Below, one piece after another: positions 20,262 to 28,455 of a stretch of DNA of 64,000 nt. The translations under genes were made by a program, and so were the position numbers. The first letter of the stretch is position 1. The number at the start of each line of letters is the position of its first letter. Source of the DNA: VRUE01 sp963703235 (lineage in GTDB: Bacteria; Actinomycetota; Thermoleophilia; Solirubrobacterales; 70-9); assembly GCA_963703235.1 (NCBI GenBank), contig OY969802.1:434001-498000 (forward strand). The letters run 5' to 3'. Under the pieces are notes generated by a model that did no database searches, was not told the origin of the DNA, and saw nothing but the letters and a program-made list of their open reading frames with translations.

Positions 20262-20425
20262 GCGCCTGGCGCTGCCCCAGCTGCGGTTACGTCTACGACG
20301 AGGAGGCGGGGCACCCGCGCGAGGGCTTTCCGCCGGGAACGTCGTGGAGCGAGGTGCCGGACGAGTGGCACTGCCCCGACTGCGGCGTCCGCGACAAGGT
20401 CGACTTCGAGCCGGCCGGGGAGTGA
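20258..20425 (+). CDS. rubA: rubredoxin (AlkG-type electron donor to AlkB)
   Basis: A 55-aa protein with two Cys-x-x-Cys knuckles, WRCPSCGYVYDEEAG and WHCPDCGVRDKVDFEP, that bind one iron. It passes electrons from a rubredoxin reductase to the alkane hydroxylase. GTG 20258 overlaps the alkB stop and the stop overlaps the TetR start, so the three genes are coupled. The CPSCG/CPDCG spelling with the loop PREGFPPGTSWSEVPDEW is the type able to support AlkB. No reductase gene is in the window. Confidence 0.95.
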   Translation: MSAWRCPSCGYVYDEEAGHPREGFPPGTSWSEVPDEWHCPDCGVRDKVDFEPAGE

Positions 20426-21072
20426 GCGCGGTGGCCGCGCCCGCTGCCACGATTGAGGAGATGGCAACTGCCCCCGAGCGAGCTCCGTACGCCGTCGCGG
20501 CGCGCCAGCTGCTGCGCGAGACGCTGTTCGGCGCCGCTCGCGACGAGCTGCAGCAGCGGGCCTGGTCGGAGATCACGATGGCCGACGTCGCCAGGGCCGC
20601 CGGGGTCAGCCGCCAGACCCTCTACAAGGAGTTCGGCAGCCGCGACGAGTTCGCGCAGGCCTTCGTCATCCAGGAGGGCGAACGCTTCCTCGACGCGGTC
20701 GATGCGGCCGTTCGCCAGCACCTCGACGACCCCCGCGCCGCGGTCGGGGCGGCGCTGGAGATGTTCCTGCGCAGCGCCGGCGAGGATCCACTGGTCCGCA
20801 TCCTGCTCAGCGACGACGGCACCGGCGGCATGCTCCCCTTCGTCACCACCCAGGGCATGCCGGTCGTCCAGTGGGCGACCGCCCGCCTGACGGCGACGAT
20901 CGAGCAGGGCTGGCCCGAGGCGCCGCCCGCCAAAGCCCGCCTCCTCGCCGAGACCCTGGTCCGCCTCGCGATCAGCCACATCACCGCCCCCGGCGATACC
21001 CCCGAAGCCACCGCCGCCCACACCGGCGAGCTGCTCGGCCCCTTCATCGACGAGGCGCTGGGAACGGCCTAA
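20422..21072 (+). CDS. TetR-family regulator of the alkane operon
   Basis: About 216 aa from GTG 20422 (overlapping the rubredoxin stop); GTG 20431 or ATG 20461 are alternatives. The N-terminal DNA-binding domain shows ITMADVARAAGVSRQTLYKE followed by FGSRDEFAQAFV, a textbook TetR helix-turn-helix. The C-terminal domain would bind an inducer, probably an alkane-derived fatty acid or alcohol given the operon. The interlocked inverted repeats upstream of alkB are the obvious target, making this an autoregulated operon. Confidence 0.88.
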   Translation: MSAVAAPAATIEEMATAPERAPYAVAARQLLRETLFGAARDELQQRAWSEITMADVARAAGVSRQTLYKEFGSRDEFAQAFVIQEGERFLDAVDAAVRQHLDDPRAAVGAALEMFLRSAGEDPLVRILLSDDGTGGMLPFVTTQGMPVVQWATARLTATIEQGWPEAPPAKARLLAETLVRLAISHITAPGDTPEATAAHTGELLGPFIDEALGTA

Positions 21073-21680
21073 CCGTCGGTTGCCGTCATCGTCAGGCGGC
21101 GGCGCAGGTTGGCGCGGACCTCTGGCCACTCGTCGTCGACGATGCTGAAGTAGGCGGAGTCGCGGACGCCGACGTCGGGCACGGTCATGTGCTTGCGCAT
21201 CACGCCCTCGAACCGGGCCGGCAGCGCGGCGAGGGCGGCGCGGGAGCGCTCGTTGCGGGCGTCGGTCTTGAATTCGACCCGCAGGCAGCCGAGGCGTTCG
21301 AAGGCGTGCTCCAGCATCAGCAGCTTCGCCTCGACGTTGGCGCCGGTCCGCCAGGCGCTCGGCGTCAGCCAGGTCCAGCCGATCTCCACGGCGCGGTCGG
21401 CGGGGCGGACGTTGAGGTAGCGGCTGCTGCCGATCAGCTCGCCGCTGCGCCGCTCCCGCGTCGCGAACGGGCCCTCCTCGCCGCTGCGGGCGGCGTCAAG
21501 GGACATCCGCAGACAGCGGTCGAAGTAGTCGCGGCTCTCGCCGACGTGGGCGAGCCAGGTCCAGATCTCCGGCGGCCGCGCCGCCTCCCAGAGCCCGTCC
21601 GCATGCTCCTCGGCGAGCGGCTCGAGGACGACGATCGAGCCCTCCAGGCGAGCGGTCAGCGGTCCGTCGAAGGCAGCCAT
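21069..21680 (-). CDS. GNAT-family N-acetyltransferase (RimL-like)
   Basis: A 203-aa acetyl-CoA-dependent transferase. ATG 21680 gives LTARLEGSIVVLEPLAEEHA, typical of the RimJ/RimL branch; ELIGSSRYLNVRPADRAVEIGWTWL spans beta-strands 2-4, and ALAALPARFEGVMRKHM the C-terminal part. The usual acetyl-CoA loop Q/RxxGxG/A is replaced by SAWRTGANVEAKLL, still with a glycine turn. Substrate unknown. It ends 4 bp into the convergent TetR gene. Confidence 0.82.
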   Translation of the reverse strand: MAAFDGPLTARLEGSIVVLEPLAEEHADGLWEAARPPEIWTWLAHVGESRDYFDRCLRMSLDAARSGEEGPFATRERRSGELIGSSRYLNVRPADRAVEIGWTWLTPSAWRTGANVEAKLLMLEHAFERLGCLRVEFKTDARNERSRAALAALPARFEGVMRKHMTVPDVGVRDSAYFSIVDDEWPEVRANLRRRLTMTATDG

Positions 21681-21718
21681 GCGTGCAGACGGTAACCGCC
21701 ACCTTCCGGCCGCTGGGC

Positions 21719-22135
21719 TCAGACCTCCAGCAGCAGGGTGACCGGGCCGTCGTTGACGAGGGCGACGCCCATGCAGGCTCCGAACACGCCCTTGGCGGCG
21801 CCGAGCCGCTCGCAGAAGCGGTCGTAGAGGGGCTCGGCCAGCTCGCCGGGCGCGGCCTCGACGTAGCTGGGTCGGTTGCCCTTGCGGGCGTCGCCGTAGA
21901 GGGTGAACTGGCTGACGCAGAGGACCTCGCGCTCGCCCAGCGCCTCGTTCATCCGCCCCTCGGCGTCGTCGAAGATCCGCAGCGCCCGCACCTTGTCGGC
22001 GAGCCGGTCGGCCTCCGCCTCGGTGTCCTCGCGGCCGATCCCGAGCAAGACCAGGAGGCCGGGGCCGATCTGCGCCACCCGCTCGCCCTCGACGTCGACC
22101 GCCGCCTGGCTCACCCGCTGCACCAGCGCCCTCAT
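21719..22135 (-). CDS. dtd: D-aminoacyl-tRNA deacylase
   Basis: A 138-aa protein that removes D-amino acids (and some mischarged Gly) from tRNA. The N-terminus MRALVQRVSQAAVDV, the motif VSQFTLYGDARKGNRPSY and the C-terminal NDGPVTLLLEV (Gly-cisPro active loop) are all present and the length is normal. The start is fixed by the conserved Met-Arg-x-Leu-Val-Gln beginning. Confidence 0.95.
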   Translation of the reverse strand: MRALVQRVSQAAVDVEGERVAQIGPGLLVLLGIGREDTEAEADRLADKVRALRIFDDAEGRMNEALGEREVLCVSQFTLYGDARKGNRPSYVEAAPGELAEPLYDRFCERLGAAKGVFGACMGVALVNDGPVTLLLEV

Positions 22136-22179
22136 CCGCAGCTCCCGCGCACGGGGCAAAGCTACGAAACTCCGGCGCG

Positions 22180-22719
22180 ATGCGCCTCTCGCTCTCCGAC
22201 ACCTGCCGGTTGCGGCTGCTCGAGGAATCCGATGCGGCGGAGCTGCACGGGTTGATCGAGGCAAACCGCGACCTGCTCGCACGCTGGCTGCCCTGGGCCG
22301 CGAAGCAGACCTTCGAGGACACGCTCGAGTTCGTCGGGCGGACGAAAGAGCAGCCGATCGGCAACGACGGCTTCCAGCTGGCGATCGTCTGCGCAGAGCG
22401 GATCGCCGGGGTCGTGGGCTATCGCGACGTCGACTGGGAGCAGCGCTCGACCAGCCTCGGCTACTGGCTCGGGGCAGAGCACCAGGGCCGCGGCACCATG
22501 ACCGAGGCGGTTCGCGCCCTCGTCGACCACGCCGTGTTCGGGTGGCGACTCGATCGGGTCGAGATCCGCGCCGCGGTGGACAACCGCCGCAGCCGGGCGA
22601 TCCCCGAGCGGCTCGGGTTTCGCCTCGAGCGGACGTTGCGGGCGGCGGAAGTCGTCGGCGGTCGCCAGCTCGACAGCGCCGTGTACGCGGTCTCGGCTGA
22701 GGCGTGGCGCGTCAGTTAG
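22180..22719 (+). CDS. GNAT-family acetyltransferase (RimJ/RimL type)
   Basis: A 179-aa protein with CRLRLLEESDAAELHGLIEA at the N-terminus, SLGYWLGAEHQGRGTMTEA as the acetyl-CoA-binding region (Q-G-R-G), and NRRSRAIPERLGFRLE as the C-terminal helix and strand. Most relatives acetylate ribosomal proteins or other amines in the cytoplasm; the substrate here is unknown. It is divergent from dtd, 44 bp apart. Confidence 0.86.
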   Translation: MRLSLSDTCRLRLLEESDAAELHGLIEANRDLLARWLPWAAKQTFEDTLEFVGRTKEQPIGNDGFQLAIVCAERIAGVVGYRDVDWEQRSTSLGYWLGAEHQGRGTMTEAVRALVDHAVFGWRLDRVEIRAAVDNRRSRAIPERLGFRLERTLRAAEVVGGRQLDSAVYAVSAEAWRVS

Positions 22720-22818
22720 CGCGCTCGGCGCCCAACTCGGCGATCGCCAGCCCTATGCGGCGCCTCGCCTGGTCTTATGGCGTGCAGGGAGCGCTACGGC
22801 TCCGGCCGGGGTCGCCGA

Positions 22819-24324
22819 TCAGAACCGCGATGGCGTGGTCGTAACACGCCAATCGCGGTCGCGCTCGTCGAGCGTCGCGCAGAGGATCCGCTGACCGTCG
22901 GTGCGGACGTTGACGAGGCCGTAGATCAGGCCGGTGACGATCGCGGTGTTGCCCATCGGGCGATCGCCGGACCCCGGGAAGCCGCCGGGTTTGGTCTCGG
23001 TGAAGTGCAGCCGGCCCTCCTTGAAGGCGTCGCCCTCGAGGGTCGCCGCTTTTCCGTCAGCGCCGTCGTAGTCAAGCTTCGTCGGGTGGCCGATCCTGAC
23101 GCTGCGGGCCAGCTCAGTCGAGTAGATCAGCGGTGAGACCAGCTCGTCGCCGTCCATTTCCAGATAACCGCTGATCGCGCTGGCGGCGACGACCGAGGCG
23201 CGCGGGTGGTCATGGGCCTCGTTGTCGCCGGAGGAGATGACCGTCACGGCGGGGCTCATAGCTTTCAGGAAGGCGAAGGAGATGTCTCCGCTGCCGTGAT
23301 GGCAGGCCTTGCCGACGTCGCAGAGGAACTCGTCGCGGCGGCCGGTGTAGTCGGCGAGGAGCGCCTCCTGGCTGTTGCGGTTGAGGTCGCCCGTGAGCAG
23401 GATCCGGCAGGAACCGAAGTTGAGGCCGAGCAGAAGGCTGTTGCCGTTCGTGTTCTGCGGATCGCTGCCGCCGAAGCGGCGGATCGCGGGCTTCTCGTCG
23501 ACGTCGAACTGGACCGGCGCGAGGACCTTGATCGCGGGCTCGCCCGCGACTCCGGGCCCGAATCCGGGCACGTGATCGTCGACGCTGGAGAGCCGCTCGA
23601 TCGGGGTGGGATGGTTGTTGGTCCAGCGGGTGTCGAGCGCCGCCTGCATGAACTCGGCCCATTCGCCCTGCAGGGCCGGAGTGCCGCCGGGCGCCAGCGC
23701 CGCCGCGACGGCTTTGCGGTCGCCGACGAGCTGGGTGAAGAAGCTCTCGCCGTCGACTTTCTTGTGCGCGCCGAGCCAGCGTTCGCCGTTGGCGCGCCGC
23801 CACCAGCCGATGCCGGCGTGGTACAGGGCCTTGACCCGGACGTCGCCGCAGTTCAGCTCGTCCGTCTTGTCGACCTCGAGCAAATCCGTGAGCCCGCCGT
23901 AGTGGTCGGCATCGCAATGGCTCGCGATCATCGCGTCGAGGACGATCCTGTCCTCGCCGTAGTCGTGGAAGAACTTCCAGTCGACGAAGTCGGCCGCGCT
24001 CTTGCCGGTGTCCTGCGACTTGCGGCGGTAACCTCCGTCGATCATCAGGTGCCGCCCGTTCGGGGTTTTGATCAGGATCCCGTCGCCCTGGCCGACGTCG
24101 ATGAAGTAGAGCTCGAGCAAGGCCTCCCCGCCGAGCGCCGACTTCTCGACCCAGCCGTAGTTCGCCCGACCGCGGGCCCGAACTTTGACGCGACCGCGCG
24201 ATTTCTCGACGATCTCCACCCGATCGCCCCAGAGAAGGTGCATCCGCGCCTTCGAGCCCGTCGCCTCGTCGAAGAGGGGTGCCGTATCGACACTGACATG
24301 GTCGAAAACAGGAACAGGGCTCAT
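22819..24324 (-). CDS. ComEC/Rec2-like metallo-beta-lactamase-fold hydrolase with SH3-like N-domain
   Basis: A 501-aa soluble protein. Residues 1-65 look like an SH3b unit (MHLLWGDRVEIVEKSRGRVK, GWVEKSALGG). The rest is a metallo-beta-lactamase fold as in the ComEC C-domain: FIDVGQGDGILIKTPNGRH, DGGY, the metal motif ASHCDADHYGG, LLTGDLNRNSQEAL and CHHGSGDISFAFL. There is no signal peptide or competence membrane domain, so this is a stand-alone nuclease or phosphodiesterase candidate. It lies just outside the left end of the tRNA-Leu island. Role unknown. Confidence 0.75.
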   Translation of the reverse strand: MSPVPVFDHVSVDTAPLFDEATGSKARMHLLWGDRVEIVEKSRGRVKVRARGRANYGWVEKSALGGEALLELYFIDVGQGDGILIKTPNGRHLMIDGGYRRKSQDTGKSAADFVDWKFFHDYGEDRIVLDAMIASHCDADHYGGLTDLLEVDKTDELNCGDVRVKALYHAGIGWWRRANGERWLGAHKKVDGESFFTQLVGDRKAVAAALAPGGTPALQGEWAEFMQAALDTRWTNNHPTPIERLSSVDDHVPGFGPGVAGEPAIKVLAPVQFDVDEKPAIRRFGGSDPQNTNGNSLLLGLNFGSCRILLTGDLNRNSQEALLADYTGRRDEFLCDVGKACHHGSGDISFAFLKAMSPAVTVISSGDNEAHDHPRASVVAASAISGYLEMDGDELVSPLIYSTELARSVRIGHPTKLDYDGADGKAATLEGDAFKEGRLHFTETKPGGFPGSGDRPMGNTAIVTGLIYGLVNVRTDGQRILCATLDERDRDWRVTTTPSRF

Positions 24325-24461
24325 CGCAAGGCAGAGTTAAATCAGATTCCACCGACTTTTGTCGAACGGATCGATCAGTCCCTACGCGCGACAGCCCAAG
24401 CGTATGGCGGCGCTGTCTCCAGCGCTGGGTTTTCGAGCCACCGGTGGGGGTGCGGTCGAAT

Positions 24462-24540
24462 CCCCGTTTACGGGGGTATTCGATGCGGCTGAATGGAGTC
24501 GAACCATCACGCCCCGTTAGGGACACAAGGCCCTCAACCT
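24462..24540 (-). repeat. distal attachment-site copy: 3' end of tRNA-Leu(GAG)
   Basis: Aligns without gaps to 54792-54870, the 3' part of the complete tRNA-Leu(GAG) gene plus its terminator, in the same orientation, with few mismatches. Identity stops in the anticodon loop, the classic crossover position for tyrosine integrases. To the right, a GAGGGCCTT arm completes a hairpin with the tRNA anticodon-stem half. A tandem repeat of ACGGTCCGA lies 80-100 bp into the island at 24622-24642. This marks the left boundary of the integrated region. Confidence 0.85.
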
Positions 24541-24707
24541 CGATGGGAGGGCCTTTCTCGATGACAATTGGCGTTGCCACACGATCGTAGCTGCTCTGGG
24601 CTCACGCCCGGGATGCGGAAAACGGTCCGAGGAACGGTCCGATGAGCTGACGGCTCAGGATTCAGCTGATTCTCCCGAGACGACACCACAAGGTGTATAG
24701 TGATGCT

Positions 24708-24971
24708 ATGAGCAGAACGCAGGTCTATCTGGGCGAGGGAGAGCTCGAGCTTCTCGAGCGCGCCTCCCGCGATACCGGCGCGTCCCGTTCGGAGCTGATC
24801 CGCCGCGCGGTGCGCATAACCTTCGGCGAGCAGGGGAAGGACGAGAAGCTTCGTGCTCTCAAGGCCAGTGCCGGCTCTTGGCGGGGCCAACGTGTCAGCG
24901 GCGCCGAGTACGTCGACGCGCTCCGCAGCGGTGACCTCAACGATCGCTTGGCCCAGCTCGGCGTCAAGTGA
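24708..24971 (+). CDS. ribbon-helix-helix antitoxin (VapB/CopG type)
   Basis: An 87-aa protein. The N-terminus RTQVYLGEGELELLERASR followed by TGASRSELIRRAVR is a standard ribbon-helix-helix DNA-binding unit, and the C-terminus (SGAEYVDALRSGDLNDRL) is the likely toxin-binding part. It should bind the next gene's PIN toxin and repress the operon. TATAGT eight bases before the start can serve as a -10 box. The stop overlaps the toxin start (GTGA). Confidence 0.85.
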   Translation: MSRTQVYLGEGELELLERASRDTGASRSELIRRAVRITFGEQGKDEKLRALKASAGSWRGQRVSGAEYVDALRSGDLNDRLAQLGVK

Positions 24972-25345
24972 AGCTGCTCGACACCAGCGTCGCAATCGAT
25001 CACCTACGCGGCTCGTCGCCCGCTGTTGATCTCCTGAGTGGCCTGATCGATGCCGAAGGGTCGCTCCTCGCCAGCGAGATAGTGCGCTTCGAGCTGCTCG
25101 CAGGCGTGCGAGAGAAGGAGGTCGAAGCATTGGAGCGGTTCTTCTCGGCAGTAACCTGGATTCCGGTCGGGGAGGAGGTGGCACGAGCCGCCGGCTCGCT
25201 CGCCCAACGCCACCGCCGCGCTCACAGCGGCATCGACGACGCCGACTATCTAATCGCCGCCACCGCCTTCCTGCTCGATGCGGAGCTGCTGACCACCAAC
25301 GTGCGCCACTTCCCGATGATCGCCGGGCTAGAGTCCGCCTACTGA
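24968..25345 (+). CDS. VapC-type PIN-domain ribonuclease toxin
   Basis: A 125-aa PIN protein from GTG 24968: LLDTSVAIDHLRG with the first catalytic aspartate, SEIVRFELLAGVR with the conserved glutamate, GIDDADYLIAATA with the third acidic residue, and LLTTNVRHFPMI at the C-terminus, all typical of VapC. It forms a coupled pair with the preceding ribbon-helix-helix gene. It is the first of three VapBC-type pairs within 4.3 kb of the small island. Confidence 0.88.
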   Translation: MKLLDTSVAIDHLRGSSPAVDLLSGLIDAEGSLLASEIVRFELLAGVREKEVEALERFFSAVTWIPVGEEVARAAGSLAQRHRRAHSGIDDADYLIAATAFLLDAELLTTNVRHFPMIAGLESAY

Positions 25346-25467
25346 GCGGAACAGGTCAAGCCGCGGCAGTCTCCATAAGACGGGGTTATCGGGCGTTGAT
25401 CGCCCCCAATCACCGATCCCCACTCTCGACCCCGTGGCGTCCGTTGGCCCAAAGATGATTGATTGTC

Positions 25468-27365
25468 ATGAAGCTAGTCAAGGCAAGGGTCGAGGGTTAT
25501 CGCTGCGTCAAGGACGAGACCATTGACCTCGGATCTCTTACCTCCCTTGTGGGCAGTGGAGGCGTCGGCAAGTCGGCCCTCCTGCGTGCCATTGATTGGT
25601 GTGTAAACGAGCGCCCGGGAGAAGAGGAGGATCTCTACCGTGATCCAGAGGGCAACGCCGCGGAGCGCATTGTCGTCACCCTCCACTTTGCCGACATAGG
25701 CGAGCCCGAAGCGGAGGCACTCGGTCGCTACGCGGCGGGCGATCAGACGACGATCGCCCGAATATGGACGCCTGGCGAATCCCCTGTGCTCTCCGGCTCG
25801 GCGTACTTCTACAAGCCCTTCGACGCCGTGCGTGCCGAGAAGGGAGCAAAAAGGACGGCCGCCTACAAGACCCTCTTCGACGCGGAGGGCGAGGAGAAGG
25901 GCTACCCGACACCAAGAGCGACCAAAGTTGCCGATGTCGATGCCCACATGGCTCAGTTCGAGCGCGAAAACGCTGACACCCTCTGTGAGCTGCGCCCGCC
26001 TGAGGCTACCCACCTCTTCGGCTTCACCAGCGGCCCCAAGCTCCGTGACTGCTTCGACTACGTCTTCGTCAGTGCGGATACCGATGCGCCCGACGCACTC
26101 GGCGAGGGTCGTGACTCGCCGCTCACTCAACTGCTCGCAAACATCGGCGGCGTCGACGAAGAGACCCAGGAGAAGATCGACAACCTTCAGGCCGAAACCC
26201 AGGAGAAGACCAGCGCCCTGTATGGGGATGCGCGCGAGGAAGCGCTGCGCAGCCTCGAGCAAGGGATCACCGATCGGGTGCAGGACTATGTTCCCGATGC
26301 CTCGGTCCAGGTCACCGAGGAACTCGCTTCGGCCGCACCGCCAAAGCCAAAGCCGAAGGTGCAGATCGTCCATGGCGGGGGTTTCCCCACGGACGTCGAG
26401 CGCCAGGGCCACGGCCTGCAGCGCACGCTCGTTATCGCCGTCCTGCAGGTTCTTGCCGAGGTCAGACCGTCGGGCGACGCAGGCGAGGGGCCCCCTCAGA
26501 AGTCGCTGATGCTCGCCATCGAGGAGCCTGAGCTCTACCAGCATCCATTGCAGGCCCGCGCGGTTGCCGCCGCTCTGCTTCAGCTCTCGGCCGGAACCGA
26601 GGACGAGGCCGGTCCTCAGATCACTTACAGCACCCACTCCGAGCACTTCGTCAAGCCCGCCCTCTTCGAGGACCTCCGAGTCGTGCGGCGGGAGGGTGGC
26701 GCCGATACCTCGGTTGTTGCCGCCGACCCCCGCCTCGTAGAAGGGGCTCTAGAGGAGGTCGGTCTCGCCGATCAGGAGTCGCAAGTAAGGAACACGCTTC
26801 AGCCAGTCTCAGCCAAGCTGTCTTCGCCAAGCGCGTTGTCCTTTGCGAGGGCCGTACCGACTCTGTGCTTCTTGAAGCGGTGGCCTCCATCGACCGCCCG
26901 TTTGAGCAGGACGGCATAGCTGTCGCCGAATGCCACGGAAAGTCGATCATTCCGGTCGCTCTTGCGATCCTCAACGGACTCGGCATCCCATGTTTTGTCC
27001 TCTTTGACGCCGACAGTCAAATCAAGGAGAAGCTTGAAGAAAGCGATAATGGCTCCCAAGCCGAGCGCGACGCCCAGATTACGGCTATCGCCACCAAGAA
27101 TCGCCAACTCCTCGAGCTCTGCGGCGAGGCTCCCGAGGACTGGCCCGACCGCGATGTCCGCGACCGCTGCGCCAACTTCACAGGAAACGTCGAGTCAGAC
27201 ATTCCTGATGTATGGCCCGCGCTCGTCGCCGAGCGCGACCGCATTGCTACCGAGATCGGTCTCAAGCCGAAGTCCGGAGAGGTTTACCGCCGCGCTCCCG
27301 AAGGGGCCGGCGAAATCCCCGAATTCTTTGAGCGCCTGCTCGCCGCGATTCGCGCCATCGACTGA
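25468..27365 (+). pseudogene. OLD-family ATPase/TOPRIM nuclease, interrupted by a frameshift
   Basis: The first frame (25468-26919) encodes an ABC-type ATPase: Walker A LVGSGGVGKSALLRAI (29-36), signature RQGHGLQRTLVIA, Walker B MLAIEEPELYQHP and STHSEHF. The TOPRIM nuclease part continues in another frame through 27365, with VVLCEGRTDSVLLEAV (glutamate motif) and PCFVLFDADSQ (Asp-x-Asp). The switch needs a one-base change near 26800-26812, where the first frame drifts into nonsense. Joined, the product would be about 630 aa, like OLD/GajA-class defence nucleases. It may be inactive, programmed to frameshift, or a sequencing error. Confidence 0.8.
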
Positions 27366-27437
27366 TGGAACGCTCTTCTGGGGTCGCCGTGGTCAGCTAT
27401 TACGAGCACAGATCGAGCCTCTCATTCTCTAGCTGGT

Positions 27438-27465
27438 TCATGTAGCTGCTAAGCTCGTTACATGA
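27438..27465 (+). promoter_or_regulatory. inverted repeat over the Phd-type antitoxin start, likely autoregulatory operator
   Basis: TCATGTA (27438-27444) and TACATGA (27459-27465) are a perfect inverted repeat, with AGCT/AGCT inside it. It covers the start codon of the Phd/YefM-like gene at 27462, the usual place for Phd autorepression. Confidence 0.5.
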
Positions 27466-27734
27466 CGCTACATCGCTCAGATAGCGAGGTCGGCGTTCGA
27501 GAGTTGCATGATCGCCTCAGCGAGTACTTGGAGCGCGTGGAGGGGGGAGGCGAGATCGTCGTGACCCGGCGTGGCCGACCCGTGGCGCGCCTCAGCGGGC
27601 TCGGTGAGCGGCCGCTCGATTCTCTCGCGCGACGTGGCCTGGTCCGGATGCCTCAGGGAAAGCGTTCTCCTCGATCGGCGCAGGTAAAGGGCACCGGCTC
27701 GGTCTCCGACCTCGTCTCCGAGCAGCGGGCCTGA
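27462..27734 (+). CDS. Phd/YefM-type antitoxin
   Basis: A 90-aa protein: VGVRELHDRLSEYLERVEGG and EIVVTRRGRPVARLSG are the hallmark Phd/YefM N-domain that dimerises and binds DNA; the disordered C-terminus (KGTGSVSDLVSEQRA) should cap the toxin. ATG 27462 lies inside a palindromic operator. The next gene encodes a PIN toxin and overlaps it. Confidence 0.88.
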   Translation: MTLHRSDSEVGVRELHDRLSEYLERVEGGGEIVVTRRGRPVARLSGLGERPLDSLARRGLVRMPQGKRSPRSAQVKGTGSVSDLVSEQRA

Positions 27735-28153
27735 TCTTCTACTTCGACACCTCGGCGCTGGTCAAGCTCGTCGTCGTCGAGGACGGGTCCGAGTTGGCCG
27801 CCGAGTTTTGGGACAGCGCCTACCCAGCAGCGTCGAGCATCCTCGCCTATCCAGAGGGACGGGCCGCCTTGGCGGCTGCCCGGCGCTTGGATCGTCTCCG
27901 GGAAGAGGAGCACCGGGAGGCGCTCGCGGCCTTCGAGGAGCTCTACGCGGAGTTGACTACGGTCGGGGTCGACCAGGAACTTGCCGCTCGCGCTGGCGAG
28001 TATGCCGAAGACCTGGGGCTGCGTGGCTATGACGCGGTCCATCTCGCCACCGCGCTCGAACTCGGCGACGAGGAAGTCGCCCTCGTGACGTGGGATCGCG
28101 ATCTCGCTCATGCGGCGGAGCAGGTGGGTTTGGGTCAGGCCGGCTTGACCTAA
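27731..28153 (+). CDS. VapC-type PIN toxin, apparent CTG start
   Basis: The frame from 27731 gives 140 aa beginning IFYFDTSALVKLVVVEDGS, which is the complete PIN N-terminus with its first catalytic aspartate; YDAVHLATALELG and LVTWDRDLAHAAEQVG supply the later acidic residues. The only start that keeps this part is CTG 27731, which overlaps the antitoxin stop (CTGA), mimicking the usual ATGA/GTGA coupling. The next in-frame start, TTG 27794, would remove the first aspartate. One acidic position (AYPEGRAAL) differs from the usual E-context but is present. Confidence 0.75.
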   Translation: MIFYFDTSALVKLVVVEDGSELAAEFWDSAYPAASSILAYPEGRAALAAARRLDRLREEEHREALAAFEELYAELTTVGVDQELAARAGEYAEDLGLRGYDAVHLATALELGDEEVALVTWDRDLAHAAEQVGLGQAGLT

Positions 28154-28243
28154 GTGTGGGTCAGCTTCACTGAACGCCCTGTCCACCTCCACTCTCGCCG
28201 TCGCCAGGCGCATAGTCGGCATTTCCGGCTCTGATGCCCTACA

Positions 28244-28450
28244 ATGATGCGCATGACCCGCACCACGGTTGATGTAGACGAGCGCGCCTTGGACGCTGCT
28301 CGTCGAGAGCTGGGCACCGACGGTCTCAGCGAGACGGTTAACGCCGCCCTTCGCGACGCCGCGCGACGCCGGGTCCTTAAGGGATTCGACGTGGTCCGCG
28401 ATGTCGATGGCACCCCGCAAGAAGTCGCCGCTGGCCGTGAGCATTCCTGA
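28244..28450 (+). CDS. VapB-type antitoxin (short)
   Basis: A 68-aa protein (65 if ATG 28253 is used). RTTVDVDERALDAARRELG followed by LSETVNAALRDAARRR is the N-terminal form common in actinobacterial VapB antitoxins. It sits 5 bp upstream of the PIN gene. The short C-terminus (GTPQEVAAGREHS) is expected to contact the toxin. Confidence 0.82.
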   Translation: MMRMTRTTVDVDERALDAARRELGTDGLSETVNAALRDAARRRVLKGFDVVRDVDGTPQEVAAGREHS

Positions 28451-28455
28451 GCACT

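Noticed and set aside
19050..20576. 508-codon minus-strand frame opposite alkB and rubredoxin
   Set aside because: alkB and rubredoxin motifs are complete on the plus strand; the antisense frame has no motif.
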